Source: Candidatus Onthomonas avicola | Lineage (GTDB): Bacteria; Bacillota; Clostridia; Oscillospirales; Oscillospiraceae | Assembly: GCA_018710845.1 (NCBI GenBank) | Contig: DVJB01000063.1 | Coordinates: 1-38,645 of the forward strand | Direction: 5' to 3' | Length of the DNA: 38,645 nt | Shown: positions 23,826 through 31,848 of the stretch, piece after piece | How the letters are laid out: each line of letters opens with the position of its first letter | Position numbering within the stretch: the stretch's first letter is position 1 | Made by a program: the position numbers and the translations under genes | The notes under the pieces: generated by a model | The model's database searches: none | Seen by the model: only the letters and a program-made list of their open reading frames with translations | Told to the model about the DNA's origin: nothing

Positions 23826-24791
23826 TTACTCTCCCCCGCTATCTAAAATGTACTGCTCCAGAAAACGATTGATCTCGGAGAAAACAGTCTCATTTTCTAT
23901 GATAATATGCCCTGCCCCCGGAATAACGGTCAACTCCGCCGTGACTCCGATTGCTTCCAGCGCATCGTACAAATTCTGGGATAGTGATACCGGCACAACT
24001 GTATCGTCGCTGCCTTGCAGAATTAAGACCGGCGGCAAATTTTCGGTCACATTATGCAGGATATCCACCTTATTGATCTCGGGAATTACATCGCTCCCGT
24101 AAACACCGTCAAAGATAAAGGACACCTGCACCAGCGAAAAACCAAAATCGTCTATCTGGATATTGTTGTATAGGTAATATCGGAAATCACTCGGCGCAGC
24201 CAGCAGGACAACCCCGTCCAGTTGAAACGCGTAGTCCTCCGGATGATCCGCAATCCGCTCGGCAAGGCGTCCCACCAGTTGACCTCCTGCGGAGTGCCCA
24301 AGCAGTACCACCCGACCGGTGTCAATCTGGTATTCTCCGGCGTGCTGGGCCAGATAATCAACTGCCGCCGCGACACACGCCTCTTCATCGGCAATGCTGA
24401 CGCAGTCTCCCTGAAGTGCAGTCGTGAAATCCAACAGGTCATAGTCAACCGAGGCCACAGTATAGCCAAGCGATGAAAAGGTGTAGAGCAGTGCATTCAT
24501 CTCTTCTTTTGCGCCGCTGGTCCAGCTGCCGCCATGCACCAACACCAAAAGCGGCTTCGCCGCCCCATCATCCCGAAAGGCGACGTCCAGATAGCAGTGA
24601 TCCCCTTCCGTCTCCTGGTACTGGATATCGGTCAAAAGCGTCACGCTTTCCGGCTGCTCCCGGAGGATTTGGATGGAGCTCGCGTCCGATTCAGCGTTTC
24701 TTCTCCAGAAAAAGAATAATGCGCCAAGAATCAACGCCGCCGCGACCACAACGGCGATCGTTCCAAGAATAATTTTGGTCCCTCGCTTCAT
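23826..24791 (-). CDS. Membrane-anchored alpha/beta hydrolase (esterase-like)
   Basis: A 321-residue protein with a single N-terminal membrane anchor (about 7-28, basic side inside), so the enzyme part should lie outside the cell. The alpha/beta hydrolase core has the oxyanion motif HGGSW (86-90), nucleophile Ser167 in GHSAGG, an acid in GSDDTVVP (Asp262 or Asp263) and His295 in GAGH, resembling carboxylesterases and acetyl-xylan esterases. Start 24791 overlaps the carrier-protein stop (TGATG) with GAGGG upstream. Its place next to an acyl ligase, carrier protein and membrane acyltransferase suggests that it removes or transfers acyl groups on the exported polysaccharide; that is inference. 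Confidence 0.85.
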   Translation of the reverse strand: MKRGTKIILGTIAVVVAAALILGALFFFWRRNAESDASSIQILREQPESVTLLTDIQYQETEGDHCYLDVAFRDDGAAKPLLVLVHGGSWTSGAKEEMNALLYTFSSLGYTVASVDYDLLDFTTALQGDCVSIADEEACVAAAVDYLAQHAGEYQIDTGRVVLLGHSAGGQLVGRLAERIADHPEDYAFQLDGVVLLAAPSDFRYYLYNNIQIDDFGFSLVQVSFIFDGVYGSDVIPEINKVDILHNVTENLPPVLILQGSDDTVVPVSLSQNLYDALEAIGVTAELTVIPGAGHIIIENETVFSEINRFLEQYILDSGGE

Positions 24792-25039
24792 CACGATTGC
24801 CCTCTCAGCTGGCTTATGATCACATCGCAAAGTTCGCCGACTGTTTTTACGTGCTCAACCACCTTGGGCGACAGTTCCACATCATAGATGTCTTCCAGCT
24901 CACCGAGCAGCATGAGAACCTCAACGGATGGCAGACCCAGTCCATGGACTACTTCGGTCTCCTCCGTGACGTCTACATCCGGTTCCGTAATCTTTACAAT
25001 GGAGTTTATAATGGCCTTTTTAGCCTCCTGCACTGTCAT
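24791..25039 (-). CDS. Acyl carrier protein-like (phosphopantetheine carrier)
   Basis: An 82-residue acidic, helical carrier protein. The attachment serine is Ser38 in GLPSVEVL, followed by LMLLGELEDIYDVEL, the usual helix II context. Normally the residue before the serine is Asp (DSL motif); here it is Pro37, an unusual change at the site recognised by phosphopantetheinyl transferase. Start 25039 follows AAGGATG; codons further upstream lack this. It sits between the AMP-forming ligase and the hydrolase, so it most likely carries the acyl group activated by the ligase rather than serving fatty acid synthesis. Confidence 0.85.
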   Translation of the reverse strand: MTVQEAKKAIINSIVKITEPDVDVTEETEVVHGLGLPSVEVLMLLGELEDIYDVELSPKVVEHVKTVGELCDVIISQLRGQS

Positions 25040-25075
25040 AAGTAACATCCTTTCTGTCATCCACTTCTGTTGAAA

Positions 25076-26554
25076 TTACAGTTTCACTTGACTTCTGAGG
25101 ACCTTTCCTGTTGCGTTTTTGGGGAGAGGGGAATCCCAAAAGCGCAGGCCGTGAAGCCGCTTATATGTCGGCATCCGGTCGTTGTATTCAGCCGTAAAGG
25201 TCCGAACGCGCTCCCGGGTGCGTTCCCTCTCCTCAGCGCTGCATGCGTCCGGATAATTGGGCCAGACCGCTGCCCACAGCGCGTCCTGATATTCTGTGAC
25301 AACCACCTCTGCGATATCGGGAGACAGGACCAGGTATTTCTCCAGCTCTTCCGGGCTGATATTTTCCCCGTTGGACAGGATGATCAGATTCTTCTTTCTG
25401 CCGGTCAGATAGTAATTCCCATCCTCATCCACACGGGCCAGGTCTCCGGTATGGTACCAGCCGTCCTTGAGCGCCTCTTCTGTGGCCTCCGGGTCGTTGT
25501 AATATCCAGACATCATCATGTCTCCGCGCAGCAGAAGTTCCCCATGTTCAATTTTTGCCTCTGCGTTTTGCGGCCTGCCCAGGGCTGTGGCATCCCCTCC
25601 GGCTGCCTCATGGGAGAACACGACGCCTGTGGTCTCTGTTGCACCGTATACATTTAAGATTGTTATATCTCTTTTTTGAAATGTCGAAATCAAGTCTATT
25701 GGGAGCTGTGCCCCACCGCATATAATACACCGCAGGCTCTCTCCAAATGCAGAACGCTCTCCCCCCTGCCGCTTCGTCAGCTCATGTTCTATGGCCCGGA
25801 GAAGCGATGGCACGGCAAACATGAGGTCTGGTTTCATCTGTTCAATGCCGCGTTTTGCCCGCATGGGGCCATCCACCAGGCCAAGAACACAGTTCTCTTT
25901 CAAGAGAACCGTCAGCGATGCGTGTACCCCTCCCACATGGTGCAGGGGCATGACAGACAGATACCTGGCAGTATTCCGAAAGGTCGTCGCCAAGCCGTGA
26001 CGAAACCCGGATACCACCGCCCGGTTGGAGAGCATAACCGCCTTTTGATCCCCCGTTGTGCCGGAAGTATACAGGATGCACATGATATCCTCCGGGCCTG
26101 CCTCATACGGCTGACCGGCAGAGGAGCTGTCCGCATAATGCTTTTCCTGCAGGCAAAACGTCGGATAGTCCGCGCGTTCCGTGTATACTTTGACCCGCTC
26201 CGCCGCATCGGCGTCAAAAAACAAGGCGTCAAGATCTGTATGCTGGATTGCCCGTCGAATCTCCTGTGCATTGAGGTCCGGATTCATCAGAGCAGCGGTC
26301 GCTCCGATATTGGTAATCGCGCAAAATGCGATCAACCACTGCACGCTGTTTCTCCCCATAATCCCAACATGTCTTCTCTGCAAACCCTCACGCAGCAGCA
26401 CGGCGGACAGCCTCCGGACTTCTTGCAAAAATTCCGCCGCGGACATATCGACCAGTTTTCTTCCGGCAAAATATTGTATCAGCGGACCATTGCCGGAGGT
26501 CTGCTCAATATACGCAAGTGCGTCGTGCATATTTTGAATTTCCTGTAATTTCAC
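25076..26554 (-). CDS. AMP-forming acyl ligase (ANL superfamily)
   Basis: A 492-residue adenylating enzyme that activates a carboxylic acid with ATP and passes it to a thiol, here probably the phosphopantetheine of the adjacent carrier protein. Core motifs are all present: YTSGTTGDQKA (162-172), NVYGATETTG, HTGDLARVD, GRKKNLI and the C-terminal catalytic Lys484 in PKNATGKVLR. The start codon is GTG (26552-26554) with AAGGAGG 7 nt upstream. The acid it uses cannot be read from sequence. Gene order (acyltransferase, ligase, carrier, hydrolase) parallels D-alanylation operons in logic, but this ligase lies outside a recognisable dlt context. Confidence 0.88.
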   Translation of the reverse strand: MKLQEIQNMHDALAYIEQTSGNGPLIQYFAGRKLVDMSAAEFLQEVRRLSAVLLREGLQRRHVGIMGRNSVQWLIAFCAITNIGATAALMNPDLNAQEIRRAIQHTDLDALFFDADAAERVKVYTERADYPTFCLQEKHYADSSSAGQPYEAGPEDIMCILYTSGTTGDQKAVMLSNRAVVSGFRHGLATTFRNTARYLSVMPLHHVGGVHASLTVLLKENCVLGLVDGPMRAKRGIEQMKPDLMFAVPSLLRAIEHELTKRQGGERSAFGESLRCIICGGAQLPIDLISTFQKRDITILNVYGATETTGVVFSHEAAGGDATALGRPQNAEAKIEHGELLLRGDMMMSGYYNDPEATEEALKDGWYHTGDLARVDEDGNYYLTGRKKNLIILSNGENISPEELEKYLVLSPDIAEVVVTEYQDALWAAVWPNYPDACSAEERERTRERVRTFTAEYNDRMPTYKRLHGLRFWDSPLPKNATGKVLRSQVKL

Positions 26555-26566
26555 CGTCTATCCTCC

Positions 26567-27661
26567 TTATTCAATCACAATTCGGGGACGGTTCCCCCTT
26601 CGTTTGATCCGCTTCCACTTTCGACTCACAAATTCAATCAGCTTGAGCCCGATCCAAATCACCACGCAGCGCAAAAGGAAGCACAAAATTACCGCAATGT
26701 ACTTTCTTTCGGAGAACAGATTTCCCAGGCGATACCACGGGAAGACCTTTTCTTCAAATGCGTGAATACAGAAAATCCAAAGTGTGTGAAACCCGATATA
26801 GCCCAAAGCTTCTGTTATTTTGTTCTCTATCGGAAACGTAGACAGCCATGCAAAAAGACGGCAGAACAAGACACCCAGACAGGCGGAGCCCAGAATATCA
26901 ATTGGCCCCAGAAGCCATGTAAAGCTGTACATGTCAACTCCTCCAAAAGCCAACGTAATCAGAGAAGGAACCAGCAGCACAGCGTATTCCGGCACGGTCA
27001 AGCTGGGTTTTTCCAACCAGGCGGTCTCTCTGAGCCGGTGTCCGATAAACAGAAAGCCAACCACAACCAGCATATTGGGAATGACGTAGACCCATACCTG
27101 CGAGATCAGCGTGAGCGACCACCCCAGCAGGACGCAGCCTAAGACGAGAATTCTTCTCACATTTTGGGATTGCAGACGGGCAATGAAATTATAGACAATC
27201 CATCCGCCCCAGAGCGCCCAAAAGAACCAAAACATCGCAACATTGTCCACTTCCAGGCCGAGTATTGTACCCTCCCAGCCCTCATTGACTGCAAAGAGGT
27301 AGGAAAAAATATATTGCCCGCCAAATTTCCAAAAGGAACGCCGCTCCAAAATTGCCAGGCCGAGCTTTGCGAGAAGAATCAGGCATACGGTAATCAAATA
27401 TGGTCTGAGCAGCAGCTTGGACTGTGTTCGGATACACTTCTTTGGTTTTTGCGGATAAAAGCCATATCCACTTATAATAAAAAACATCGCCATCAGTCCA
27501 GCTCCCAAATTGGGCAAGAGATTCCCAAAAAGGCCTTCCCGATATGTAATTGGGTAAAAATAGATCAGTGAGTGACATGCAACCACAAAGCAAATCCCAC
27601 AGCCGCGGGCAACATTAAAAAATCCGATTGAATTCGTGTCTCGCTCTCGTCTTTGCAGCAT
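26567..27661 (-). CDS. Acyltransferase family 3 membrane protein
   Basis: A 364-residue integral membrane protein with about ten hydrophobic segments, of the acyltransferase 3 (OafA/WecH-like) family. It opens with a short basic segment then FFNVARGCGICFVVACHS, where the His matches the conserved early histidine, and has FFIISGYGFY in the next membrane region. Such proteins acylate sugars on lipid-linked or exported glycans. GAGGGATG precedes the start. It is the only acyltransferase in the operon and stands directly before the ligase, so it is the probable acceptor of the carrier-bound acyl group. Confidence 0.85.
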   Translation of the reverse strand: MLQRRERDTNSIGFFNVARGCGICFVVACHSLIYFYPITYREGLFGNLLPNLGAGLMAMFFIISGYGFYPQKPKKCIRTQSKLLLRPYLITVCLILLAKLGLAILERRSFWKFGGQYIFSYLFAVNEGWEGTILGLEVDNVAMFWFFWALWGGWIVYNFIARLQSQNVRRILVLGCVLLGWSLTLISQVWVYVIPNMLVVVGFLFIGHRLRETAWLEKPSLTVPEYAVLLVPSLITLAFGGVDMYSFTWLLGPIDILGSACLGVLFCRLFAWLSTFPIENKITEALGYIGFHTLWIFCIHAFEEKVFPWYRLGNLFSERKYIAVILCFLLRCVVIWIGLKLIEFVSRKWKRIKRRGNRPRIVIE

Positions 27662-27674
27662 AAAACATCCCTCA

Positions 27675-28913
27675 TTATGAAATTTCAGAATATCTCTTTA
27701 TGTCTGACAACAGCACCCCAAGCAGGAAAGCCAGCGGCACAGCCATGGTATTGACAAACGCGGACTCGCTCGTACTGGAGATCAGCAGGTAAAAAAAGGC
27801 AGAGAGCGCAGAGGCAAACGAATACGCGTTATGTTTTCTCATGTGATAGATGACAGAAAAGAGAAGCAGCAGCGCCGCCGCATAGCAGACCAAACCCAGC
27901 CATCCGGTCTGACCCAGAATCATGGGCCAGAACGTGTCGGAGATAAAGGCGTTGTATTGTCTGGAGATCCCCCACACATTTTGGATATGGTAGAGATAAT
28001 ACACCTTGGAATATGGATCAGCCGAAAACGCGGAGGCAAACGTGCCAAAGCCGGTGCCAAAGGGAAAATGGTCCTCCGCAATCCGCAAGGAGGCCTGTGT
28101 CAGAGCCGTGCGCGCCGCCTCGGTTCCCAAGCTGTGAAAATAGTAGACAAATTGCCGTGCAGAGACGATCACCATCGCCCCTCCGAGGGCAAGCCAGGAA
28201 AAGAAGCCAAACTCCCGTCTTCTCTTGCAAATAATGTAATAGATGAAGAAGAGGCAGATGACCGCGCCAACGGCCTTCATACGCAGCGTGCAGACCGTCA
28301 CAAAGCCCAACATACACAGGTACGGGAACACCTGGCCCTTATAATACTCATATAGCCGCACCAATATGGAACATAAGAAAATGCAAGCCGCCGCCAAATA
28401 GGTATGCACGGAATAAAACAGATAGACAGACCGCAGTCCGTAACGCGTACTGGCTGGAAAAATATGAAACACAAGATCCACAAGGCAGAGCAAAAAAAGC
28501 AAAACCGACAGACCCCGCACCCACTTCCAGCTGAAGCGAAAAACAGGTTCCATATCACAGCCGGAAAACAGCAGATATCCCGCCGCAATTGCGAGAAAAA
28601 ATTTCAGATTCAAATACAGGTCAGACAGTGCTGTCGACAGCGGCTGATAGCGCAGCGTCAGGCTCCCATATATTCCGCAGGCCGTAAACAGGGCGAGAAA
28701 AACGATCATCATCAGCAGCCGCGGGGAGATGGTGCAGCGAAAATGATGCCTCACGCCCTGCAGCATCAGCAGCGGAATGACACAGGCGGCAAAGAGCTCA
28801 TCCAGGTAGCGAAAGGGCGCAAGAAGCGTCTGCAGCGGATTTTGAAACACAAACAAGAGCACCAGCGCCACAAAAATCCAATTATAGCATTGTTGTTGTC
28901 GTACTTGCAGCAT
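27675..28913 (-). CDS. Wzy-like polysaccharide polymerase / O-antigen ligase family protein
   Basis: A 412-residue, strongly hydrophobic protein with around 11 membrane segments and a larger external loop near residues 250-310 that carries GTGFGTFASAFS, a pattern typical of the O-antigen ligase/polymerase family. It most likely links repeat units on the outer face of the membrane. The start at 28913 has AAGGAAGAG upstream and overlaps the end of cpsB by 32 bp, so the genes are translationally linked. It is assigned by topology, the loop motif and the cluster, since Wzy proteins have little sequence conservation. Confidence 0.8.
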   Translation of the reverse strand: MLQVRQQQCYNWIFVALVLLFVFQNPLQTLLAPFRYLDELFAACVIPLLMLQGVRHHFRCTISPRLLMMIVFLALFTACGIYGSLTLRYQPLSTALSDLYLNLKFFLAIAAGYLLFSGCDMEPVFRFSWKWVRGLSVLLFLLCLVDLVFHIFPASTRYGLRSVYLFYSVHTYLAAACIFLCSILVRLYEYYKGQVFPYLCMLGFVTVCTLRMKAVGAVICLFFIYYIICKRRREFGFFSWLALGGAMVIVSARQFVYYFHSLGTEAARTALTQASLRIAEDHFPFGTGFGTFASAFSADPYSKVYYLYHIQNVWGISRQYNAFISDTFWPMILGQTGWLGLVCYAAALLLLFSVIYHMRKHNAYSFASALSAFFYLLISSTSESAFVNTMAVPLAFLLGVLLSDIKRYSEIS

Positions 28914-29652
28914 CGTACTCTTCCTTTTTCAGCAGCTTTCGGGGCTGTTCTCTCATCAGCCAGTCAAAGTAGTCCTGCCCGGTATGTCTGCGGAGATACG
29001 CGGCACATTCCCTGAATTGGGGCGGGCGGAAATCAATGCGATGACAGTCTGTCCCAATCAGATCAATCTTCTGCTCCTTCAGCAGCCGCCTGCAGAACCT
29101 GGCCGTAAAAAAACCGTTATTGCCGGCAATGCTGTCCGAATTGACCTGCATCCATGCCCCCTGATCTCTCAGCTCGTCTATCATTTTCTTGTTCTCACGG
29201 AGCGCCCGGTAACGCTCGATATGGGCAAAGACGGGCGTGTAGTCATTCGCCGTCAGCAATCTGGCCATTTGATACAGCGTGTCCTCAGAACAGTCTGGGC
29301 GGGTCTCAACCAAGACGCAGCCATCTCCCGCGGTTCGGCAGTCTCCGTTTTTCAGGTGATAGATCAGTCCGTCCTCCCAATACGCCTCATTCCACAGATA
29401 GATCCGGAGCTGCGGGTCTATTTGCCGCGCCAGCCGGCGCGTCTGCTGCAGGGCCATATGGAGCCGGTCCGTGTCCTGTCGCCACCGGGAGGGTCGAAAG
29501 TGCGGCGTCGCGATGACCGTCCGAACCCCCTGTGCGTGCTCCTGCCGCAAAAGCCGCTCCGTCTCCTCCAGGCTGCGGGAGCCGTCGTCCAATCCGGGCA
29601 GAATGTGGCAGTGGCAGTCGTAAAGTCCGATGTACTCCGTGTCAGATTTCAT
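28882..29652 (-). CDS. cpsB: CpsB-type PHP-family tyrosine-protein phosphatase
   Basis: A 256-residue manganese-dependent phosphatase of the PHP family that dephosphorylates CpsD. The metal-binding start DCHCHILPGLDDGS has His14 and His16; later ligands are seen in ATPHFRPSRW, FAHIERY and GTDCHRIDFR. The start at 29652 has GGAGAGG upstream; a longer frame to 29721 runs into the Stealth gene. It overlaps the Stealth gene by 11 bp and the polymerase by 32 bp. It is separated from cpsC and cpsD by the polymerase and the acylation genes. Confidence 0.93.
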   Translation of the reverse strand: MKSDTEYIGLYDCHCHILPGLDDGSRSLEETERLLRQEHAQGVRTVIATPHFRPSRWRQDTDRLHMALQQTRRLARQIDPQLRIYLWNEAYWEDGLIYHLKNGDCRTAGDGCVLVETRPDCSEDTLYQMARLLTANDYTPVFAHIERYRALRENKKMIDELRDQGAWMQVNSDSIAGNNGFFTARFCRRLLKEQKIDLIGTDCHRIDFRPPQFRECAAYLRRHTGQDYFDWLMREQPRKLLKKEEYDAASTTTTML

Positions 29653-30652
29653 AGGACGACCTCTCCGGCAGTATCTCCTCAAACGCCGCAATGAGCTGCG
29701 CCTTGGTCTGTTCAAAGTCAATCTCCTCAGCGCTGTCGTTCAGGCATACGGCCGTATACCTCCGCTTTCGGATGGCGTCACAGATGTTCCGATTGTCTCT
29801 CCCCAGCTCAAAGTGTCTGCCCCACTTATGGCTCCGAGGTGCCATATTGCCCTGACAAATCTGCCAGTCTCTAAAAATCCAATCCGTTACGTCCGTTGCG
29901 GAACGAAACCGATGAGTGCAAGTCTCTGCTAGGACGTGCTCCTCCTGGCTCCAGACCTCACAAAAGGCGCTCTTTGTGTAAGAGGCGGGCAAATGCCGTC
30001 CACGAAAGCAGGAAAAGTACTTTAGCGGTGCGAGAAGCGCGTTGCGCAGCAGCTCCTGTGCGGAATACTGTCTGGAAAAGAACAGCGTCCAGGTGCGCCG
30101 GAGCACCTCCTTCTTACGAAAATGCCGGTTGATGATCGCCCCGTTATTGAGCATCATGTGGGGAAAGACATCCCGGATGTCCCACGACACAGCGGTGTCC
30201 AGCAGCGCCGCATCGCAAGGCAGGCCACACCTGAAGAAATCCTCCGGGGCAGCCGGTCTGATCAAAAACACATCGTCATTGAATTGGACAAAGTGTTCCT
30301 GCAGCTCCCTGATCCGGTGCAGGTTCAGCAAAATGGTGTTGGAATTAAAGGTGGGAAGGTATTCTTGCGGGATGTAATCCTCATGCCGGACCAGTGTCAG
30401 CTTGGGATGATCTAAATTGAGCCACCCGGGATAGTGCCCACAGGTGACGAAATAAATATGGTTGACCCACGGGGCATACTGTTCCACCCCGCGAAACCAA
30501 TACGGCAGCAGCCCCCAGTCACGAAAGCGGTTGGGAGACGCGCTGTTGTCTCCCTGATGGGGGGCATATTTTTCTTTCTCGGCCTGCCATCCCGGATCAG
30601 ATCCATCCACCCAGGTAATCACAAAATCTATTTTATCAGCCTTTCGGTTCAT
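29642..30652 (-). CDS. Stealth family sugar-phosphate transferase
   Basis: A 336-residue cytosolic protein of the Stealth family, which transfers hexose-1-phosphate or N-acetylhexosamine-1-phosphate to make phosphodiester-linked glycans. All four conserved regions are visible: CR1 DFVITWVDGSD (about residues 9-19), CR2 FRDWGLLPYWFRGVEQYAPW with HIYFVT, CR3 NNGAIINRHF and the C-terminal CR4 with CLND. The length fits short Gram-positive members. It suggests that the polymer contains phosphodiester links. Ribosome binding site GGAGCG precedes the ATG, 17 bp after the radical SAM gene. Confidence 0.92.
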   Translation of the reverse strand: MNRKADKIDFVITWVDGSDPGWQAEKEKYAPHQGDNSASPNRFRDWGLLPYWFRGVEQYAPWVNHIYFVTCGHYPGWLNLDHPKLTLVRHEDYIPQEYLPTFNSNTILLNLHRIRELQEHFVQFNDDVFLIRPAAPEDFFRCGLPCDAALLDTAVSWDIRDVFPHMMLNNGAIINRHFRKKEVLRRTWTLFFSRQYSAQELLRNALLAPLKYFSCFRGRHLPASYTKSAFCEVWSQEEHVLAETCTHRFRSATDVTDWIFRDWQICQGNMAPRSHKWGRHFELGRDNRNICDAIRKRRYTAVCLNDSAEEIDFEQTKAQLIAAFEEILPERSSYEI

Positions 30653-30669
30653 AGAACGCTCCGAAACCC

Positions 30670-31848
30670 CTACCGTTTTCCCTCAATCTGCGCGGCAAAA
30701 TCCGATTTTCCGACATCCTCGCCGTCCTGGCTCTGCAGTTGGGCGTTACTGCCCTCGCTCAGCCCGTTGCTGGCTATCGCACACAAATCGCACGTAGAAC
30801 AGGCGTCCAGCTCCTCCTTTGTAACCCTGCCGTCCCGGTAGTCGCGCACAATTTTGTTCTCATACATACTGTACTTCTTCTTTTTCCAAAAACGCAGAAA
30901 TTTGTGTCGGATGACCCACCAGGCCGGCTTCCAGATATATTTGTGCATCGCCGGAGAGACAGAGCCAATCATCCAGCAGTTGCGGTCACAGCAGCGCACC
31001 TTTTTGCGCACTTCCTCAGCCTGTGCGCTGTTCCAAAGCTCCTCCCAGCTCTGCTCGTTCAGATTCCCCATGACCTCTTTGTCCCGGGTGCCATTGCAGG
31101 GCATGACGTCGCCGTAAGGGTCGATAAAAAAGGTGTCAAAGCTCATGTCACAGGGAAGCAGGCGTTTTTGCCCGTAAATGTAGTTGATCAGGCCATGATT
31201 GAAGTAGGCGCGAAACCATTTCTTTGGGCTGTGGGAGTTTAGCAGCTCGTTGATCAGATCCTCAAAATGCCCCGCCACCATGGGCCGGTCGTGAATGATA
31301 TTTTTTGTCTCCACAAAATAAAAGCTGTTGTGGAGAGAGGCGGTGGCAAATTCCATATCCAGCTCATTGGAAATCTGATATAGCGGGACCAGGTCGGGGG
31401 CATTTCTGTCCTGTACCGTCATGCCAAAGCCCACATCCCTCATCCCCATCTCGCGCAGCCTTTTCAGGGTCGTATAGCCGCGCTGATAGCCGTTCGGAAG
31501 CCCGCGAATCTCGTTATTGGTCTGCTCCAGGCCCTCAATGGAGATGCGAATCCCGACATTTGGAAATTCCCGGCAGAGCTCAATAATACGGTCTGTGAAA
31601 AACCCGTTCGTCGAAATGACAACGCGGTCACTGATTTTCATCAGTTCCCGGACAATGTCCCTCAAATCTGTCCGGATGAACGGCTCTCCGCCGGTGACGT
31701 TTGTGAAATACATCCTCGGCAGCTTCCGGATGGTCTCCACAGAGAGCTCCTCCTCCGGTCTGGACGGAGCTTTATAGCGGCTGCACATGGAGCACCGCGC
31801 ATTGCAGCGATAGGTGACAATGACGGTCCCGTTCAGCTTTTTCCCCAT
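30670..31848 (-). CDS. Radical SAM / SPASM-like enzyme in polysaccharide operon
   Basis: A 392-residue radical SAM protein. The [4Fe-4S] motif is Cys15-x3-Cys19-x2-Cys22 (CNARCSMC), followed by NVTGGEPF. A SPASM-like auxiliary cluster region contains CDMSFDTFFIDPYGDVMPC and VRCCDRNC. An extra CSTCDLC lies near residues 360-366, close to the C-terminus. The start ATG 31848 overlaps the preceding stop by one base; a TTG one codon earlier is possible. SPASM enzymes modify peptides or sugars; its setting between glycosyltransferases and Stealth suggests oxidation, epimerisation or dehydration of a sugar or side group. No precursor peptide gene is seen, which argues against a RiPP role. The reaction is unknown. 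Confidence 0.85.
   Translation of the reverse strand: MGKKLNGTVIVTYRCNARCSMCSRYKAPSRPEEELSVETIRKLPRMYFTNVTGGEPFIRTDLRDIVRELMKISDRVVISTNGFFTDRIIELCREFPNVGIRISIEGLEQTNNEIRGLPNGYQRGYTTLKRLREMGMRDVGFGMTVQDRNAPDLVPLYQISNELDMEFATASLHNSFYFVETKNIIHDRPMVAGHFEDLINELLNSHSPKKWFRAYFNHGLINYIYGQKRLLPCDMSFDTFFIDPYGDVMPCNGTRDKEVMGNLNEQSWEELWNSAQAEEVRKKVRCCDRNCWMIGSVSPAMHKYIWKPAWWVIRHKFLRFWKKKKYSMYENKIVRDYRDGRVTKEELDACSTCDLCAIASNGLSEGSNAQLQSQDGEDVGKSDFAAQIEGKR

Noticed and set aside
23826-27661. Classical dlt operon for teichoic acid D-alanylation
   Set aside because: The membrane protein is acyltransferase family 3 and not an MBOAT DltB, and there is no DltD-type protein; only the overall logic is similar.
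30670-31848. RiPP maturase
   Set aside because: There is no small precursor gene or peptide-recognition protein next to it; the neighbours are glycan genes.
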